Notes: a model not told the origin generated them from the sequence alone. A DNA stretch of 64,000 nt from Mogibacterium diversum_A (GCF_938028775.1 NZ_CALIZG010000008.1:127010-191009), one strand, 5' to 3'. Numbered from the stretch's first letter, positions 34,872 through 44,969 are shown. Numbers and translations are program-made.

Positions 34872-35660
34872 TTACATGATTATTTTCCCTGAAATGAACT
34901 TTTTCATGCCCGATTCTGTCAAAAGTAAAAGCGCTCCGTCTTCGCCGACTCCAGTCAGCGTACCTTCATAGCGCTTATCCGATTCAAAAGTTACAGTTAA
35001 TCCCTTTGCAAAGAGATGTGAGTTCACTTCTCTTTCCATATACTTCGTATTATCCGAACTGTTATCCTTAATGTGTTCAAATATCTTTACAATAATGTCT
35101 GCAAGGATCTCACATCTATTAAATTCTATACCCTTATATTCATATAAAGATGTCATATTATATAGAGTCATCTCTTCTTTAGTTTGGTTAACGTTGATTC
35201 CAAAACCTATTATTAATTTTTCAGTTTTCCCGTTCTCTATAATTGTCTCACAAAGTATACCGCCTAGCTTCTTGTCGCCTATATAAATGTCATTTGGCCA
35301 CTTGACCTCAGCTTCAGCCCCATGCTCTGCCAGCACTTCACGGATGATAGCCCCTACTAGAAGCGGATACACAATTGTTTCAGCTGGCTCAAGATCAATC
35401 GACAACATAATCGTCGCCAGTATCGATTGACATGGTGATGACCACCAGTGAGATGAATTCTTACCTACACCAGCATATTGGTTTTCAGCCACAATTATTG
35501 CATTCTCAAGTTCTCCAGCATGTTCCTTAGCATATTTATTTGTTGAATCGATATTTTCGAAATATATATATCGAAACCCATTAGGCAAGACGCTATCCAC
35601 CTTATGTTTTCTGTTAATTTCTGAAATTACCGAGTCCTCATGCAACCTAAAATCATGCAT
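34872..35660 (-). CDS. birA: Biotin-protein ligase without N-terminal HTH
   Basis: Attaches biotin to AccB. 262 residues; it lacks the DNA-binding domain of E. coli BirA, so it is an enzyme only. The core is present: STNKYAKE, VKWPNDIY and KLGGILCE, and a C-terminal SH3-like domain. The biotinyl-AMP loop, usually GRGRRGRxW, reads GVGKNSSHW (residues 64-72), losing the usual arginines. This may make it slower or alter intermediate retention. It abuts the MarR gene and bioY. Confidence 0.92.
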   Translation of the reverse strand: MHDFRLHEDSVISEINRKHKVDSVLPNGFRYIYFENIDSTNKYAKEHAGELENAIIVAENQYAGVGKNSSHWWSSPCQSILATIMLSIDLEPAETIVYPLLVGAIIREVLAEHGAEAEVKWPNDIYIGDKKLGGILCETIIENGKTEKLIIGFGINVNQTKEEMTLYNMTSLYEYKGIEFNRCEILADIIVKIFEHIKDNSSDNTKYMEREVNSHLFAKGLTVTFESDKRYEGTLTGVGEDGALLLLTESGMKKFISGKIIM

Positions 35661-36122
35661 CTAATCGACCTTGTTGTCCGCGATAAATCTATTAACTTCA
35701 CCCATAAACTCATCGCTCATGACCTTAAGAATGTGCTCTAGGTTATCGATTTCTTCTTCAGTAAACCTCTTCGCCAATCTGTCGAGCACTATCGGTATAT
35801 AACTATTCTTCGCCTTGTAGTACTCGTGAAACTTCTCGGTCTCCTTGAGAATATACTCTCGCTTATCCTCTTTAGACTGAATCTTCTCTATATATCCCTT
35901 CTTCATCAAGGAAGATATCTTATAGGCAACATTAGGTGTCGACATCTCCAGGAATTCCGCAAGCTGGCTCACCTTAGGGTTCTTCATCGCATGAATAACC
36001 TCTAATGTAAATGTCTCTGTCGCTGTAAGCTCATGCTCCTTGCCTCCGCCATTTACAAACATATGCTTATACAAGTTCAATTTGAACTTCTCGTATACCT
36101 CTGCAAATACCTCTGTAAGCAT
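35661..36122 (-). CDS. MarR-family regulator, FabT-like by position
   Basis: 153-residue winged-helix protein; STPNVAYKISSLMKKGYI is the recognition region, core NVAYKISSL. It lies within the fatty acid operon, the place where FabT-type regulators occur, so feedback repression of fab/acc genes by acyl-ACP is a reasonable inference. In streptococci fabT is near the front; here it is after fabZ. The palindrome at 45233 is a candidate operator. Confidence 0.8.
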   Translation of the reverse strand: MLTEVFAEVYEKFKLNLYKHMFVNGGGKEHELTATETFTLEVIHAMKNPKVSQLAEFLEMSTPNVAYKISSLMKKGYIEKIQSKEDKREYILKETEKFHEYYKAKNSYIPIVLDRLAKRFTEEEIDNLEHILKVMSDEFMGEVNRFIADNKVD

Positions 36123-36170
36123 CTATTCAAATCCGCCTTTCTTAACTACAGGGATTAAAGTTCTGGCGCT

Positions 36171-36593
36171 CTACATGATGGCAAATGAAATCTCGCATGA
36201 CATCGCTTTCTCACCGTCAACTAGGATGTAGCCTTCTCCAAATCCAATATTCCCGACTCTCTTATTGATTGCGCAGTGGATCTCCAGCTGATCTCCCGGA
36301 ACGATTTTCTTATGAAATCTAGCCTTCTTGATTCCCGCAAGGAACGCATTAGCGCCCTTTTCTTGATCGATCAAGACTGCAACAGCGCCGACCTGTCCCA
36401 CTGCTTCCACTTGAAGAACTCCTGGCATTACAGCCTCACTAGGGAAGTGTCCCTGAAAGAAAGGTTCGTTTCCGCTAACATTCTTAATTCCAACAGCTTT
36501 ATTTCCCGCCTCAAGTTCGACAATTTTATCAACCATGATAAATGGGTATCTGTGCGGCAAAATATTTCTCACTTCTTCATATGTCAATTTCAT
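36171..36593 (-). CDS. fabZ: FabZ, 3-hydroxyacyl-ACP dehydratase
   Basis: Dehydrates 3-hydroxyacyl-ACP in fatty acid elongation. 140 residues, hotdog fold, with PHRYPFIMVDK (catalytic His) and GHFPSEAVMPGVLQVEA (core PGVLQVEA; catalytic Glu). ATG 36593 overlaps the fabF stop as ATGA and has AGAGGTGG upstream. Confidence 0.95.
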   Translation of the reverse strand: MKLTYEEVRNILPHRYPFIMVDKIVELEAGNKAVGIKNVSGNEPFFQGHFPSEAVMPGVLQVEAVGQVGAVAVLIDQEKGANAFLAGIKKARFHKKIVPGDQLEIHCAINKRVGNIGFGEGYILVDGEKAMSCEISFAIM

Positions 36594-37825
36594 TCGGTCC
36601 ACCTCTTTACTACGATTGATGCATTATGCCCTCCGAACCCAAGTGAATTCTTGAGCGCATAGTTGATTTCTGCTTCCTTATACCTATTAACCACCAGATT
36701 AAGATCGCATGCGTCATCTGGATATTCGTAGTTTATAGTTGGAGGAACTATCCCTGCCTGCATGGAAATGATAGTCATCGCTAGTTCCGTTGAACCAGAA
36801 GCTCCAAGAAGGTGTCCTATTTGTGATTTTGAAGAAGATACGAGTACATCTCTGTAGTCCTCGCCAAATGCACGCTTTATAGCTGTCGTTTCATATTTGT
36901 CATTGAGAGGAGTTGACGTTCCGTGCGCATTGATGTAATCGATATCGCAAGTCATAATCCCAGCATCTGCTATTGCCTGTACCATGGCCTGCGCGGCAAA
37001 TTTCCCATCTTCGCAAGGAGCTGTGATGTGATTTGCATCGCAGGTATCACTGTACCCTACAATCTCCGCTAGTATGTTAGCACCTCTTTTGACCGCATGC
37101 TCGTATTCCTCTAGAACTATCACAGTCGCGCCTTCACCCATTACAAATCCATCTCTCTTCTTATCGAATGGAATCGATGCCCTGTTAGGATTCTGAGAGA
37201 GCGATAGCGCCTTCATAGAGGTAAATCCACCTACCGAGAGTTCCGTGATAGGAGCCTCGCTGCCTCCGGCAAACATGATATCAGCATACCCATGCTTGAT
37301 GTGGCGGTATGCCTCACCGATGGCATTGGTTGCACTGGAGCAAGCCGTAACCATAGCCTGACAAGAACCGTGAGCATTTAAATCAATGGCGATATTTCCA
37401 GCTGTTAGATTTATTATTGCCATCGGGATGTAATATGGCGACACCTTGTCGAAGCCACGACTCATACCCTTGGCATGCTCTGACTCGATAGTGCTTATTC
37501 CACCGATTCCAGAGGAAACAAAGACTCCGGCTCTTTCATTTGACAAATATTCTCTTGTGAGATTAGCATTTTCCAAAGCTCTTCTGCCGGCTATTATACC
37601 AAATTGAGTGACTCTATCCAATCGCCTCTGTTCTCTTTTATCAAAGTAATCGTCGGGATTGTAGTCCTTTACTTCTGCGGCTAGCTTAACAGCTCTATCA
37701 CTTGCATCATATCTCGTGATTTCTCCGATTCCGCAGCGCGAATTTTTGATTCCCTCAAGCACTTCAGCTGCACTGTTTCCTAACGGAGTAACCATGCCGA
37801 TACCAGTTACTACTACTCTACTCAT
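36590..37825 (-). CDS. fabF: FabF, 3-oxoacyl-ACP synthase II
   Basis: Condenses acyl-ACP with malonyl-ACP. 411 residues with catalytic Cys in TACSSATNAIG, His in HGTSTPLND and His in SQIGHLLGASG. Its stop overlaps the fabZ start and its start shares a base with the fabG stop. Confidence 0.96.
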   Translation of the reverse strand: MSRVVVTGIGMVTPLGNSAAEVLEGIKNSRCGIGEITRYDASDRAVKLAAEVKDYNPDDYFDKREQRRLDRVTQFGIIAGRRALENANLTREYLSNERAGVFVSSGIGGISTIESEHAKGMSRGFDKVSPYYIPMAIINLTAGNIAIDLNAHGSCQAMVTACSSATNAIGEAYRHIKHGYADIMFAGGSEAPITELSVGGFTSMKALSLSQNPNRASIPFDKKRDGFVMGEGATVIVLEEYEHAVKRGANILAEIVGYSDTCDANHITAPCEDGKFAAQAMVQAIADAGIMTCDIDYINAHGTSTPLNDKYETTAIKRAFGEDYRDVLVSSSKSQIGHLLGASGSTELAMTIISMQAGIVPPTINYEYPDDACDLNLVVNRYKEAEINYALKNSLGFGGHNASIVVKRWTE

Positions 37826-38562
37826 TATATGTTCATACCCCCATCTACTGATATAACCTGACCTGTTATGTAACGCGATTCATCTCCAGCGAGAAACGCT
37901 GTCAGATTCGCAACATCGCTCGGTTCCCCAATCTTGCCGAGTGGAATTTCAGCCTTAATTTTATCTTTTACCTGCTCCGTCAAATTTTCAGTCATCGGTG
38001 TCTCTATAAAACCCGGTGCTATCGCATTTACTAGGATATTTCGCGATGCGAATTCCTTTGCGAACGATTTGGTCATACCTATTAGTCCAGCCTTTGCTGC
38101 AGAATAGTTGGCCTGACCAGCGTTACCATGTAGACCTACGACCGAAGACATGTTGATAATTCTGCCACTACGCCTCTTCATCATGTATCTCGACACATAT
38201 TTGCTTAGGTAGAAAGCTCCATTTAGGTTGGTGTTTATAACATCTTCAAAGTCTGCTTCGCTCATCTGCATTACAAGCTTGTCTCTTGTGATACCTGCGT
38301 TGTTAACCAGCACGTCAATCTGATCCTGTTCCTCAATGACTTCCTCTACTATCCTCTTACAATCTTCAGCTCGTCCAATATCACCGATCACTACCTGCAC
38401 GTGACATTTTTCGTCCGATAGTCTCTCTACTAGCTCTTTAAGCTGTGGTTTCACGGTACGAACATTTAGTGCAAGATTAAATCCTTCGGTCTTCAGCTTT
38501 TCGGCAATTACTGTACCTATTCCACCAGCAGCTCCTGTAATAAGCGCTACTTTATTCGCCAT
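37825..38562 (-). CDS. fabG: FabG, 3-oxoacyl-ACP reductase
   Basis: NADPH-dependent reductase of the short-chain family. 245 residues with TGAAGGIG, NNAG, catalytic Ser and YSAAK, and the C-terminal GQVISVDGGM. AAGGAG stands 7 bases before ATG 38562; a longer frame start at 38598 is not supported. Confidence 0.96.
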   Translation of the reverse strand: MANKVALITGAAGGIGTVIAEKLKTEGFNLALNVRTVKPQLKELVERLSDEKCHVQVVIGDIGRAEDCKRIVEEVIEEQDQIDVLVNNAGITRDKLVMQMSEADFEDVINTNLNGAFYLSKYVSRYMMKRRSGRIINMSSVVGLHGNAGQANYSAAKAGLIGMTKSFAKEFASRNILVNAIAPGFIETPMTENLTEQVKDKIKAEIPLGKIGEPSDVANLTAFLAGDESRYITGQVISVDGGMNI

Positions 38563-38603
38563 ACTTATACTCCTTTTTATTTCTAAGAATTTGAACACTT
38601 AAT

Positions 38604-39527
38604 CTAGGCTTCAAGTAGTTCAATCAAATCATCATCGTTCTTAATCGTGCTAACCTCTAGCCCTTCAAACTCTCTCTCTAGGATTGTGGAAAGTACACCA
38701 CCTGGACCTATTTCCAGAAAATGTGTAATCCCATCATCTACCATATTTTTGAATGTCTTGTAGAGGAGCACCGGTGATACTATCTGTTCCGATAACACAT
38801 GAACCATCGACGTCCCGTTGTACTTCTCGCCAGTAACATTTGGATAATATGAAATTTCTGGTACTCTAAATGAAGTCCCTTCGAGGGTTTCCATAAATTC
38901 AACCCTTGCCGATTCCATAAACGGAGTATGGAATGCTCCGCTAACTGCAAGAGGTTTAGCAAGCTTCCTGTTAGCCTTTAGAAAATCCTTAAGTTCATCT
39001 ATTGCGTCACCTTCACCTGATACGATGATCTGCCGACTGCTGTTTATGTTAGCGATATATACTTTGCCCTCGAATTCAGGATTGCCCTGCAGAACCTCTC
39101 TAACTTCGTCTTCAGTCATCTTGAGAATTGCTAGCATTTTGCTATTTCTATTCTCTGATGCTTCTCCCATCAGGGCTCCACGCATAGCAACAAGTCTTAG
39201 TGCATCTCCTTCGTCGATTATTTCTGATAGTGCGAGTGCACTGTATTCCCCTAGGCTGAGTCCGCACGTTGACATAAGTCCCTTTAGAAGATCAGGCTTA
39301 TGTGTGCGAATCAGTTTCAACACGGCAAGCTGAAAAGCAATCATGATTGGCTGAAGATTTTTAGTCTTAGATATGTCATCGATGCTGCCTCTGAAGGACA
39401 TGTCTGTGAGTTCTCTCCCTAGTCTGTCATATATGCCTCTAATCTCAGGATATCTATCGTACAGCTTACTGCCCATACCCTCATACTGCGAACCCTGTCC
39501 AGCGAATATTACTGCTAAATTACCCAT
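38604..39527 (-). CDS. fabD: FabD, malonyl-CoA:ACP transacylase
   Basis: Loads malonyl onto ACP. 307 residues starting with AVIFAGQGSQYEGMG; the nucleophile lies in GLSLGEYSAL, where the usual His before the Ser is Leu. The catalytic His is in GAFHTPFM. GAGGAG precedes the ATG. Confidence 0.95.
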   Translation of the reverse strand: MGNLAVIFAGQGSQYEGMGSKLYDRYPEIRGIYDRLGRELTDMSFRGSIDDISKTKNLQPIMIAFQLAVLKLIRTHKPDLLKGLMSTCGLSLGEYSALALSEIIDEGDALRLVAMRGALMGEASENRNSKMLAILKMTEDEVREVLQGNPEFEGKVYIANINSSRQIIVSGEGDAIDELKDFLKANRKLAKPLAVSGAFHTPFMESARVEFMETLEGTSFRVPEISYYPNVTGEKYNGTSMVHVLSEQIVSPVLLYKTFKNMVDDGITHFLEIGPGGVLSTILEREFEGLEVSTIKNDDDLIELLEA

Positions 39528-39585
39528 TATCTCCTCTATTTCTCTGATAGATTTACTTTACTGTCATTTATGTAAATAGGTCTCT

Positions 39586-40509
39586 CTATTTAATGCTATT
39601 CTTTGCGAGCTGATATTCGCTCATCAATTTCTCAAGTAGCTCAGGAACTGAATACAGCCTATCGAACTGAGCAGCTGTGTATCCTGCCATAACAGAACCC
39701 TGATCCACATCACCTTCGTATACTGCTTTTCTCAATCTTCCAAGCGTGAAATCCTCAAGCACTTCCTTGTCACTCTCGCTCCTTTCAAGCTCCTTAAACT
39801 CTCTGGTCATCGGATTCTTGACAAGTCGCATAGGTCTTCCATTTAGATTCCCGATTGACGTAATGCGATGGGATTCAGTATGCATCAGCAGATTCTTATA
39901 GTTCTGGTGAACGGGAACTTCATCGGTGAAGAGAAAGGCTGTTCCGATTTGAACACCTTTAGCTCCCAGCACTTCCGCAGCTAGCATCTGTGCACCCGAT
40001 CCGATTCCACCACCTGCAATTATCGGTTTATCAGTTGCACCCGTTACCTGATAGATCAGAGTCATAGTCGTCATTTCTCCGATATGACCTCCTGCTTCCA
40101 TCCCCTCTGCAATGTAAGCAAACACATCGAACTTATCGAGGCGCTTAATCTGAAGCGGCGATGATATAACCGGCATAACCTTTATTCCAGCAGATTGGAA
40201 ATCCTCCATATATGGACCAGGACTGCCTGCTCCAGCGATTACATACGGAACCTTCGCCTTGCACACAACCTCAACTAGCTCCTTAATATCTGAACGGAAC
40301 ATAATCAAATTTACTGCAAAAGGCTTATCTGTTAGGCCTTTACATATATCAATTTCTTTGGCAAGCACATCAGCCTTCATGCCGCCCGAACCGATCGTCC
40401 CTAGAGCTCCGGCGTTAGATACAGCAGCTGCAAATTTACCATCTGTTATATTCGCCATTCCTCCCTGAATTATCGGATATTTAATATTTAGTAATTTATC
40501 TAAGTTCAT
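39586..40509 (-). CDS. fabK: FabK, FMN-dependent enoyl-ACP reductase
   Basis: Last reduction of the elongation cycle. 307 residues, TIM barrel of the nitronate-monooxygenase-like family, with PIIQGGMANI, EGMEAGGHIG and AGGGIGSGAQ for FMN. FabK in place of FabI is known to make organisms insensitive to triclosan. ATG 40509 overlaps the fabH end; GGAG lies upstream. Confidence 0.95.
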   Translation of the reverse strand: MNLDKLLNIKYPIIQGGMANITDGKFAAAVSNAGALGTIGSGGMKADVLAKEIDICKGLTDKPFAVNLIMFRSDIKELVEVVCKAKVPYVIAGAGSPGPYMEDFQSAGIKVMPVISSPLQIKRLDKFDVFAYIAEGMEAGGHIGEMTTMTLIYQVTGATDKPIIAGGGIGSGAQMLAAEVLGAKGVQIGTAFLFTDEVPVHQNYKNLLMHTESHRITSIGNLNGRPMRLVKNPMTREFKELERSESDKEVLEDFTLGRLRKAVYEGDVDQGSVMAGYTAAQFDRLYSVPELLEKLMSEYQLAKNSIK

Positions 40510-40511
40510 CT

Positions 40512-41405
40512 CTACCACTCCATAAGTACCGAATTAACAATTAGTCCCGCTCCAAAAGCCGTGAACAGCACCTTATCCCCATCTTTAAACTTATCCCTGT
40601 ACTCGTACAAAAGTGTTGGAACAGATGCTGCCGAGGTATTTCCTCGTTCTCTTATATTCTTTAGAACCTTATCCTCGTCTATTCCAGTTCTCTTGGAAAT
40701 CTGCTCGAGTATCCTCACATTAGCTTGATGAGCAGCTACATAATCTATATCGGCTCCAGTGAGATCAGCTCTCTCGAGTAGACGCTCGAGTGATTCTGGG
40801 ACTTTACTTATCGCGAATTTGAACACCTCTTGACCATTCATTTGAATGAAATCATCATCGTCCATTACGATTACACGGTCATCTCCATACGTACTTGCAT
40901 CACTCAGCCACAGCTTATCATTCTTCTCAACTACAATGCCTGCGCATCCATCTCCAAACAGTACGGCTATCCCTCTGTCGTTAAAATCTATATATCTGCT
41001 AACCTGTTCGCTGGCAACGAGAATAGCCTCTTCTCCAGGATCAAGCATGCGCTCAGCCATAATCATAGCCGACACAAAGCCTGCGCAGGCAGCATTTATA
41101 TCTACAGAAAAACAGCTGTTTTTAAGTTCTAATCTCTTGTGGAGGATACCCGCAATCGAAGGAATTCTAATGTCACTCGAGAACGATGCGACGATAAGAA
41201 CCTTTACTTTATCTCTATCGAACACAAGTTGGTCAGCGAGTTCCTTTGCCATCTCTGACGGGGTTTCCTCCGTTATGTAACGATTTTCAATCCCCGTACG
41301 AGTTAGAATCCACTCATCAGTCGTATCGAGTCTTTCTTCATAGTACTTATTGCTACGCTTAACTCCTCTAGTCAAGCTTTTAATGTCCTTAACTTTAAGT
41401 CCCAT
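40512..41405 (-). CDS. fabH: FabH, 3-oxoacyl-ACP synthase III
   Basis: Initiates chains by condensing acetyl-CoA (or a branched starter) with malonyl-ACP. 297 residues, slightly short. Catalytic Cys in NAACAGF, His in AAHQANVRI and Asn in GNTSAAS, completing the triad. The 2-oxoacid oxidoreductase operon just upstream could supply branched acyl-CoA starters, by inference. Confidence 0.95.
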   Translation of the reverse strand: MGLKVKDIKSLTRGVKRSNKYYEERLDTTDEWILTRTGIENRYITEETPSEMAKELADQLVFDRDKVKVLIVASFSSDIRIPSIAGILHKRLELKNSCFSVDINAACAGFVSAMIMAERMLDPGEEAILVASEQVSRYIDFNDRGIAVLFGDGCAGIVVEKNDKLWLSDASTYGDDRVIVMDDDDFIQMNGQEVFKFAISKVPESLERLLERADLTGADIDYVAAHQANVRILEQISKRTGIDEDKVLKNIRERGNTSAASVPTLLYEYRDKFKDGDKVLFTAFGAGLIVNSVLMEW

Positions 41406-41406
41406 C

Positions 41407-42177
41407 TTATCCTCTAATCTCTCTAAATTTATCGTATCTGCGCTCTCTAATTTCCTCGCCAGTCATGTCTGACAATGTTTGAAGCTCAGTTGAAATCAAA
41501 TTTCTTAGCTGTGTAAAGTTTACCTTATCTCCATTCTCATCTATGATTTCATCTACGATTCCGAAGTCATATAAATCCTGTGATGTAATCTTCATTACGT
41601 CAGCAGCTTTTTCAGCAAGTCCTGCATCCTTCCATAGAATAGATGCAAAACCTTCGGGTGAAAGTATCGAGTACACTGCATTTTTAAACATAAATATCTT
41701 GTTAGCTACGGATAGCGCTAATGCACCACCAGATCCACCTTCACCTATAACTACTGCAATTACAGGAACTGTTAGCATTGACATCTTCTCTAGTGAAGAC
41801 GCTATAGCTTCAAACTGTCCACGCTCTTCTGCACCTACCCCCGGATATGCACCTGGTGTATCTATAAATGTAATTACAGGTCTTCTGAATTTTTCAGCCT
41901 GATCCATCAACCTCATGGCCTTGCGATATCCTTCAGGCATCGGCATTCCGAAGTTCGTTTCTACCCCCTCTTCAATACCACGCCCTTTCTGAATCCCGAT
42001 AAAGGTAACCGGTCTTTCCTCAAATAATCCGATTCCGCCGATTATCGTTTTGGAATCCCCGAAGCACCTGTCGCCCTTAAGGTAGACTATGTCTTCGAAA
42101 AGCCTTTCGATAACTTCTTTAGATCTAATCCTGTTACTAGATCTGGCCTTTTTAACTATTTCATAAGCATTACTCAT
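41407..42177 (-). CDS. accA: AccA, acetyl-CoA carboxyltransferase alpha
   Basis: Carboxyltransferase half that moves CO2 from biotin to acetyl-CoA, with AccD. 256 residues, of the short form, with GDRCFGDSK, FIDTPGAYPG and GEGGSGGALAL. ATG 42177 overlaps the accD end by 8 bases with GGAG 6 bases upstream. Confidence 0.96.
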   Translation of the reverse strand: MSNAYEIVKKARSSNRIRSKEVIERLFEDIVYLKGDRCFGDSKTIIGGIGLFEERPVTFIGIQKGRGIEEGVETNFGMPMPEGYRKAMRLMDQAEKFRRPVITFIDTPGAYPGVGAEERGQFEAIASSLEKMSMLTVPVIAVVIGEGGSGGALALSVANKIFMFKNAVYSILSPEGFASILWKDAGLAEKAADVMKITSQDLYDFGIVDEIIDENGDKVNFTQLRNLISTELQTLSDMTGEEIRERRYDKFREIRG

Positions 42178-43057
42178 ATTTCGCTCCAATCTTCACATGG
42201 TGCTTGAGCAGCTTAGCAATTAGTCTACGCTGGCTCTCTCTTTCGCATATAATATCTACAAAACCACATTCCTCGAGTTTTTCAGCTCTTTGGAATCCTT
42301 TTGGAAGCTTCTTTTTGATGGTCTGCTCAATTACCCTTGGTCCAGCAAATCCAATCAGCGCATTAGGTTCAGCTATAATGATATCCCCAAGGGATGCAAA
42401 GCTCGCTGATACTCCTCCTGTGGTAGGATTTGTCAAAACACTTATATAGAGCAGTCCTGCATCTTGAAACTTTCCAATAGCAGCGCTCGTCTTGGCCATC
42501 TGCATGAGAGAAAAAATTCCCTCCTGCATTCTTGCTCCTCCCGAAGCTGAAAAGACGATAACTGGAAGATCATTGCTAATCGCATATTCGAACATCTTAG
42601 TCAGCTCTTCGCCCATGTATGTGCCAAGACTTCCCATCATGTATTGAAGCTCAAGCACCGCCACTAAGGCAGGATTACCCTCTATCGTACCCTTAACGAT
42701 AGAAACAGCTTCATTAAGTCCTGACTTCTTTTCTTCCTTAGCACGCTTTTCATCATACTTAGGAAAAGAAATTGGGTCTCTTAGCTCACTACCAAAGCTG
42801 ATTTTTTCATATCCCTCATCCATGAGGTACTCGAAGCGTTCAAGTCCGTTCATCTTCATGTGGTATCCGCACTCTGGGCATATCTTAAGATGTTCTACGA
42901 ACTCCTTGTAGTCGATTACTGACTTACATCCCTCACACTTAAGAAAAAGGTCGGGAAGCGCTCTTCGCGGCTCACGCCTAACCTGATTCTGCCTGCTCCC
43001 GCCTCTTATACTCTTAATTGCGGACAATAGATTTTTTCGCTTATTTAAGCTTCCCAT
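42170..43057 (-). CDS. accD: AccD, acetyl-CoA carboxyltransferase beta
   Basis: 295 residues. An N-terminal zinc ribbon (CEGCK, then CPECG) is followed by the crotonase-like carboxyltransferase domain with SASGGARMQEG and NPTTGGVSASF. It pairs with AccA. Confidence 0.96.
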   Translation of the reverse strand: MGSLNKRKNLLSAIKSIRGGSRQNQVRREPRRALPDLFLKCEGCKSVIDYKEFVEHLKICPECGYHMKMNGLERFEYLMDEGYEKISFGSELRDPISFPKYDEKRAKEEKKSGLNEAVSIVKGTIEGNPALVAVLELQYMMGSLGTYMGEELTKMFEYAISNDLPVIVFSASGGARMQEGIFSLMQMAKTSAAIGKFQDAGLLYISVLTNPTTGGVSASFASLGDIIIAEPNALIGFAGPRVIEQTIKKKLPKGFQRAEKLEECGFVDIICERESQRRLIAKLLKHHVKIGAKYE

Positions 43058-43063
43058 TTTCTG

Positions 43064-44434
43064 CTATTCTCCCGTTACATGCATGCTTTCCAGAAGCTCA
43101 GCTTCCTTATGAGCAACATAATTTGTATCAATATTTCCAAGGATGAAATCCTTGTCATACAGTATCGCATAGATAAATCCTAGGTTAGTTGGAACACCGT
43201 CTATAATCGTCTCAGAAACTGCACGTCTAAGCTTCTTTATAGCATCCATTCGCGTACTTCCCTTTACGATTAGCTTTGCCATCATAGAATCGTAGAATGG
43301 CAGTATTTTTGCACCTTGATATAGCGCAGTCTCAAACCTTGTGTCTAGTCCACCTGGTGGTAGAAAGAAGCTTATCTCACCACAACTTGGTCTGAAATCA
43401 TCATAAGGATTTTGGGCATTAACTCTAACCTCAATCGCATGACCATTAGCTGCTACATCCTCCTGCTTTACAGATAGAGGAAGCCCCGAAGCAATTCTGA
43501 TCTGCTCCTTGATAAGGTTAATTCCTGTGACCATCTCTGTTACCGGATACTCGACCTGGATCCTCGTGTTCATCTCCATAAAATAATAATTGTCATACTT
43601 ATCTACGATAAACTCTACCGTTCCAGTACCTTCGTAACCACACGCCTTTGCACACATCACTGCAGACTGATACATATTTTCCAGTAAATCGCTATTAGCT
43701 CTGCTAGGGCTCTCCTCGATAATCTTCTGGTTATTTCTCTGGATACTGCAGTCTCTCTCTGGTAGGTACACCACATTCCCGAGGCTATCCGCAAGTATCT
43801 GAATCTCGATATGTCTAGGATTCTCAATTAGCTTCTCAATATAGATATCATCGTTTGCAAATGACGCCTTTGCCTCTCTCCTTGTTAGTTCCCAGCCAGG
43901 AACGAGGTCTTCACGCTTATAGATTCTGCGCATGCCTTTTCCACCGCCACCCGCCGATGCCTTCAGAAGCACGGGATAACCAATCTCATCAGCAATCCTG
44001 TAGAGCTGCTCTTCATCATGTACTACATCATTGCATCCAGGTACAACTGGAACACCACTCTCTTCCATGAGACCTCTGGCGGAAAGCTTATTACCCATAA
44101 GATTAATCACCTTCGATGATGGTCCTATGAGCTTTAGTCCACAAGCCTCTACTTTTTCTGCAAAATCACCATTTTCAGCTAGAAAACCATATCCAGGATG
44201 GATAGCTTCGCAGCCCGACTCAATCGCAGCGGTCAGGATATTCGCAACATTTAGGTATGATGCGGAACTCTTTCCTGAACCGATACATATTGATTGATCT
44301 GCCAAATATATCGCCGGTTGACCTTTATCTACATCTGAATAAACCGCAACAGTCTCAACACCCATTTCATTACAATTTCTCTGTATGCTCAGCGCAATCT
44401 CTCCGCGGTTAGCTATTAAGACCTTTCTAATCAT
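43064..44434 (-). CDS. accC: AccC, biotin carboxylase
   Basis: ATP-dependent carboxylation of biotin on AccB. 456 residues of the ATP-grasp fold: ANRGEIALS, HPGYGFLAEN, the glycine loop GGGGKGMR and EMNTRIQVEYPVTE. Overlaps accB by four bases. Confidence 0.97.
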   Translation of the reverse strand: MIRKVLIANRGEIALSIQRNCNEMGVETVAVYSDVDKGQPAIYLADQSICIGSGKSSASYLNVANILTAAIESGCEAIHPGYGFLAENGDFAEKVEACGLKLIGPSSKVINLMGNKLSARGLMEESGVPVVPGCNDVVHDEEQLYRIADEIGYPVLLKASAGGGGKGMRRIYKREDLVPGWELTRREAKASFANDDIYIEKLIENPRHIEIQILADSLGNVVYLPERDCSIQRNNQKIIEESPSRANSDLLENMYQSAVMCAKACGYEGTGTVEFIVDKYDNYYFMEMNTRIQVEYPVTEMVTGINLIKEQIRIASGLPLSVKQEDVAANGHAIEVRVNAQNPYDDFRPSCGEISFFLPPGGLDTRFETALYQGAKILPFYDSMMAKLIVKGSTRMDAIKKLRRAVSETIIDGVPTNLGFIYAILYDKDFILGNIDTNYVAHKEAELLESMHVTGE

Positions 44435-44967
44435 TCACCTTTCTCCAGCACAAACATAACCTGATCAAACTCTACAAGCTCTTCGTTCTTGCACTTGATT
44501 TCCTTGATTACCCCATCATAATCAGATCTAATCTCATTCATCATCTTCATCGATTCTAGGATGCAGAGCACATCACCTTTCTTCACAGTATCTCCGACCT
44601 TCACGAATGGAGGTGAATTAGGATCCTTTGCTGCGTAGAACACTCCTACAATCGGTGATTTTACAACTTCTGTGTTAAGAGAGGCTGTATCCAACTCCTT
44701 AGCAGGCGCAGATGCTTCTAAGCTAGATGCATCATTTGTCTCTGCTACGGCCCTTGTCTGCACGGCTGGTACCGAAGCAGGAGCGACAGGCTGCAGAGAT
44801 ACTGTAGGTGCTACTACTTCTGTCACAGGCACTGATGGTACTGCACATACAGACGAGCCTTTCTTAAGAGTTAAAGCATAGTCCGATATCTTAATTTCTA
44901 AATAGTCACTACTACTACGATCGAACACGCCAACTAGCCTCTCGGTTAGCTCTAAATACTTTTCCAT
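44431..44967 (-). CDS. accB: AccB, biotin carboxyl carrier protein
   Basis: 178 residues: helical N-terminus, a linker rich in Ala, Pro, Val and Thr, and the biotinyl domain with ESMKMMNEI, where Lys is biotinylated by BirA. Located 2 bases after acpP. Confidence 0.96.
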   Translation of the reverse strand: MEKYLELTERLVGVFDRSSSDYLEIKISDYALTLKKGSSVCAVPSVPVTEVVAPTVSLQPVAPASVPAVQTRAVAETNDASSLEASAPAKELDTASLNTEVVKSPIVGVFYAAKDPNSPPFVKVGDTVKKGDVLCILESMKMMNEIRSDYDGVIKEIKCKNEELVEFDQVMFVLEKGE

Positions 44968-44969
44968 AA

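Noticed and set aside
36040..36662. Plus-strand frames over fabZ and the MarR gene
   Set aside because: Antisense to genes with clear motifs; no ribosome sites.
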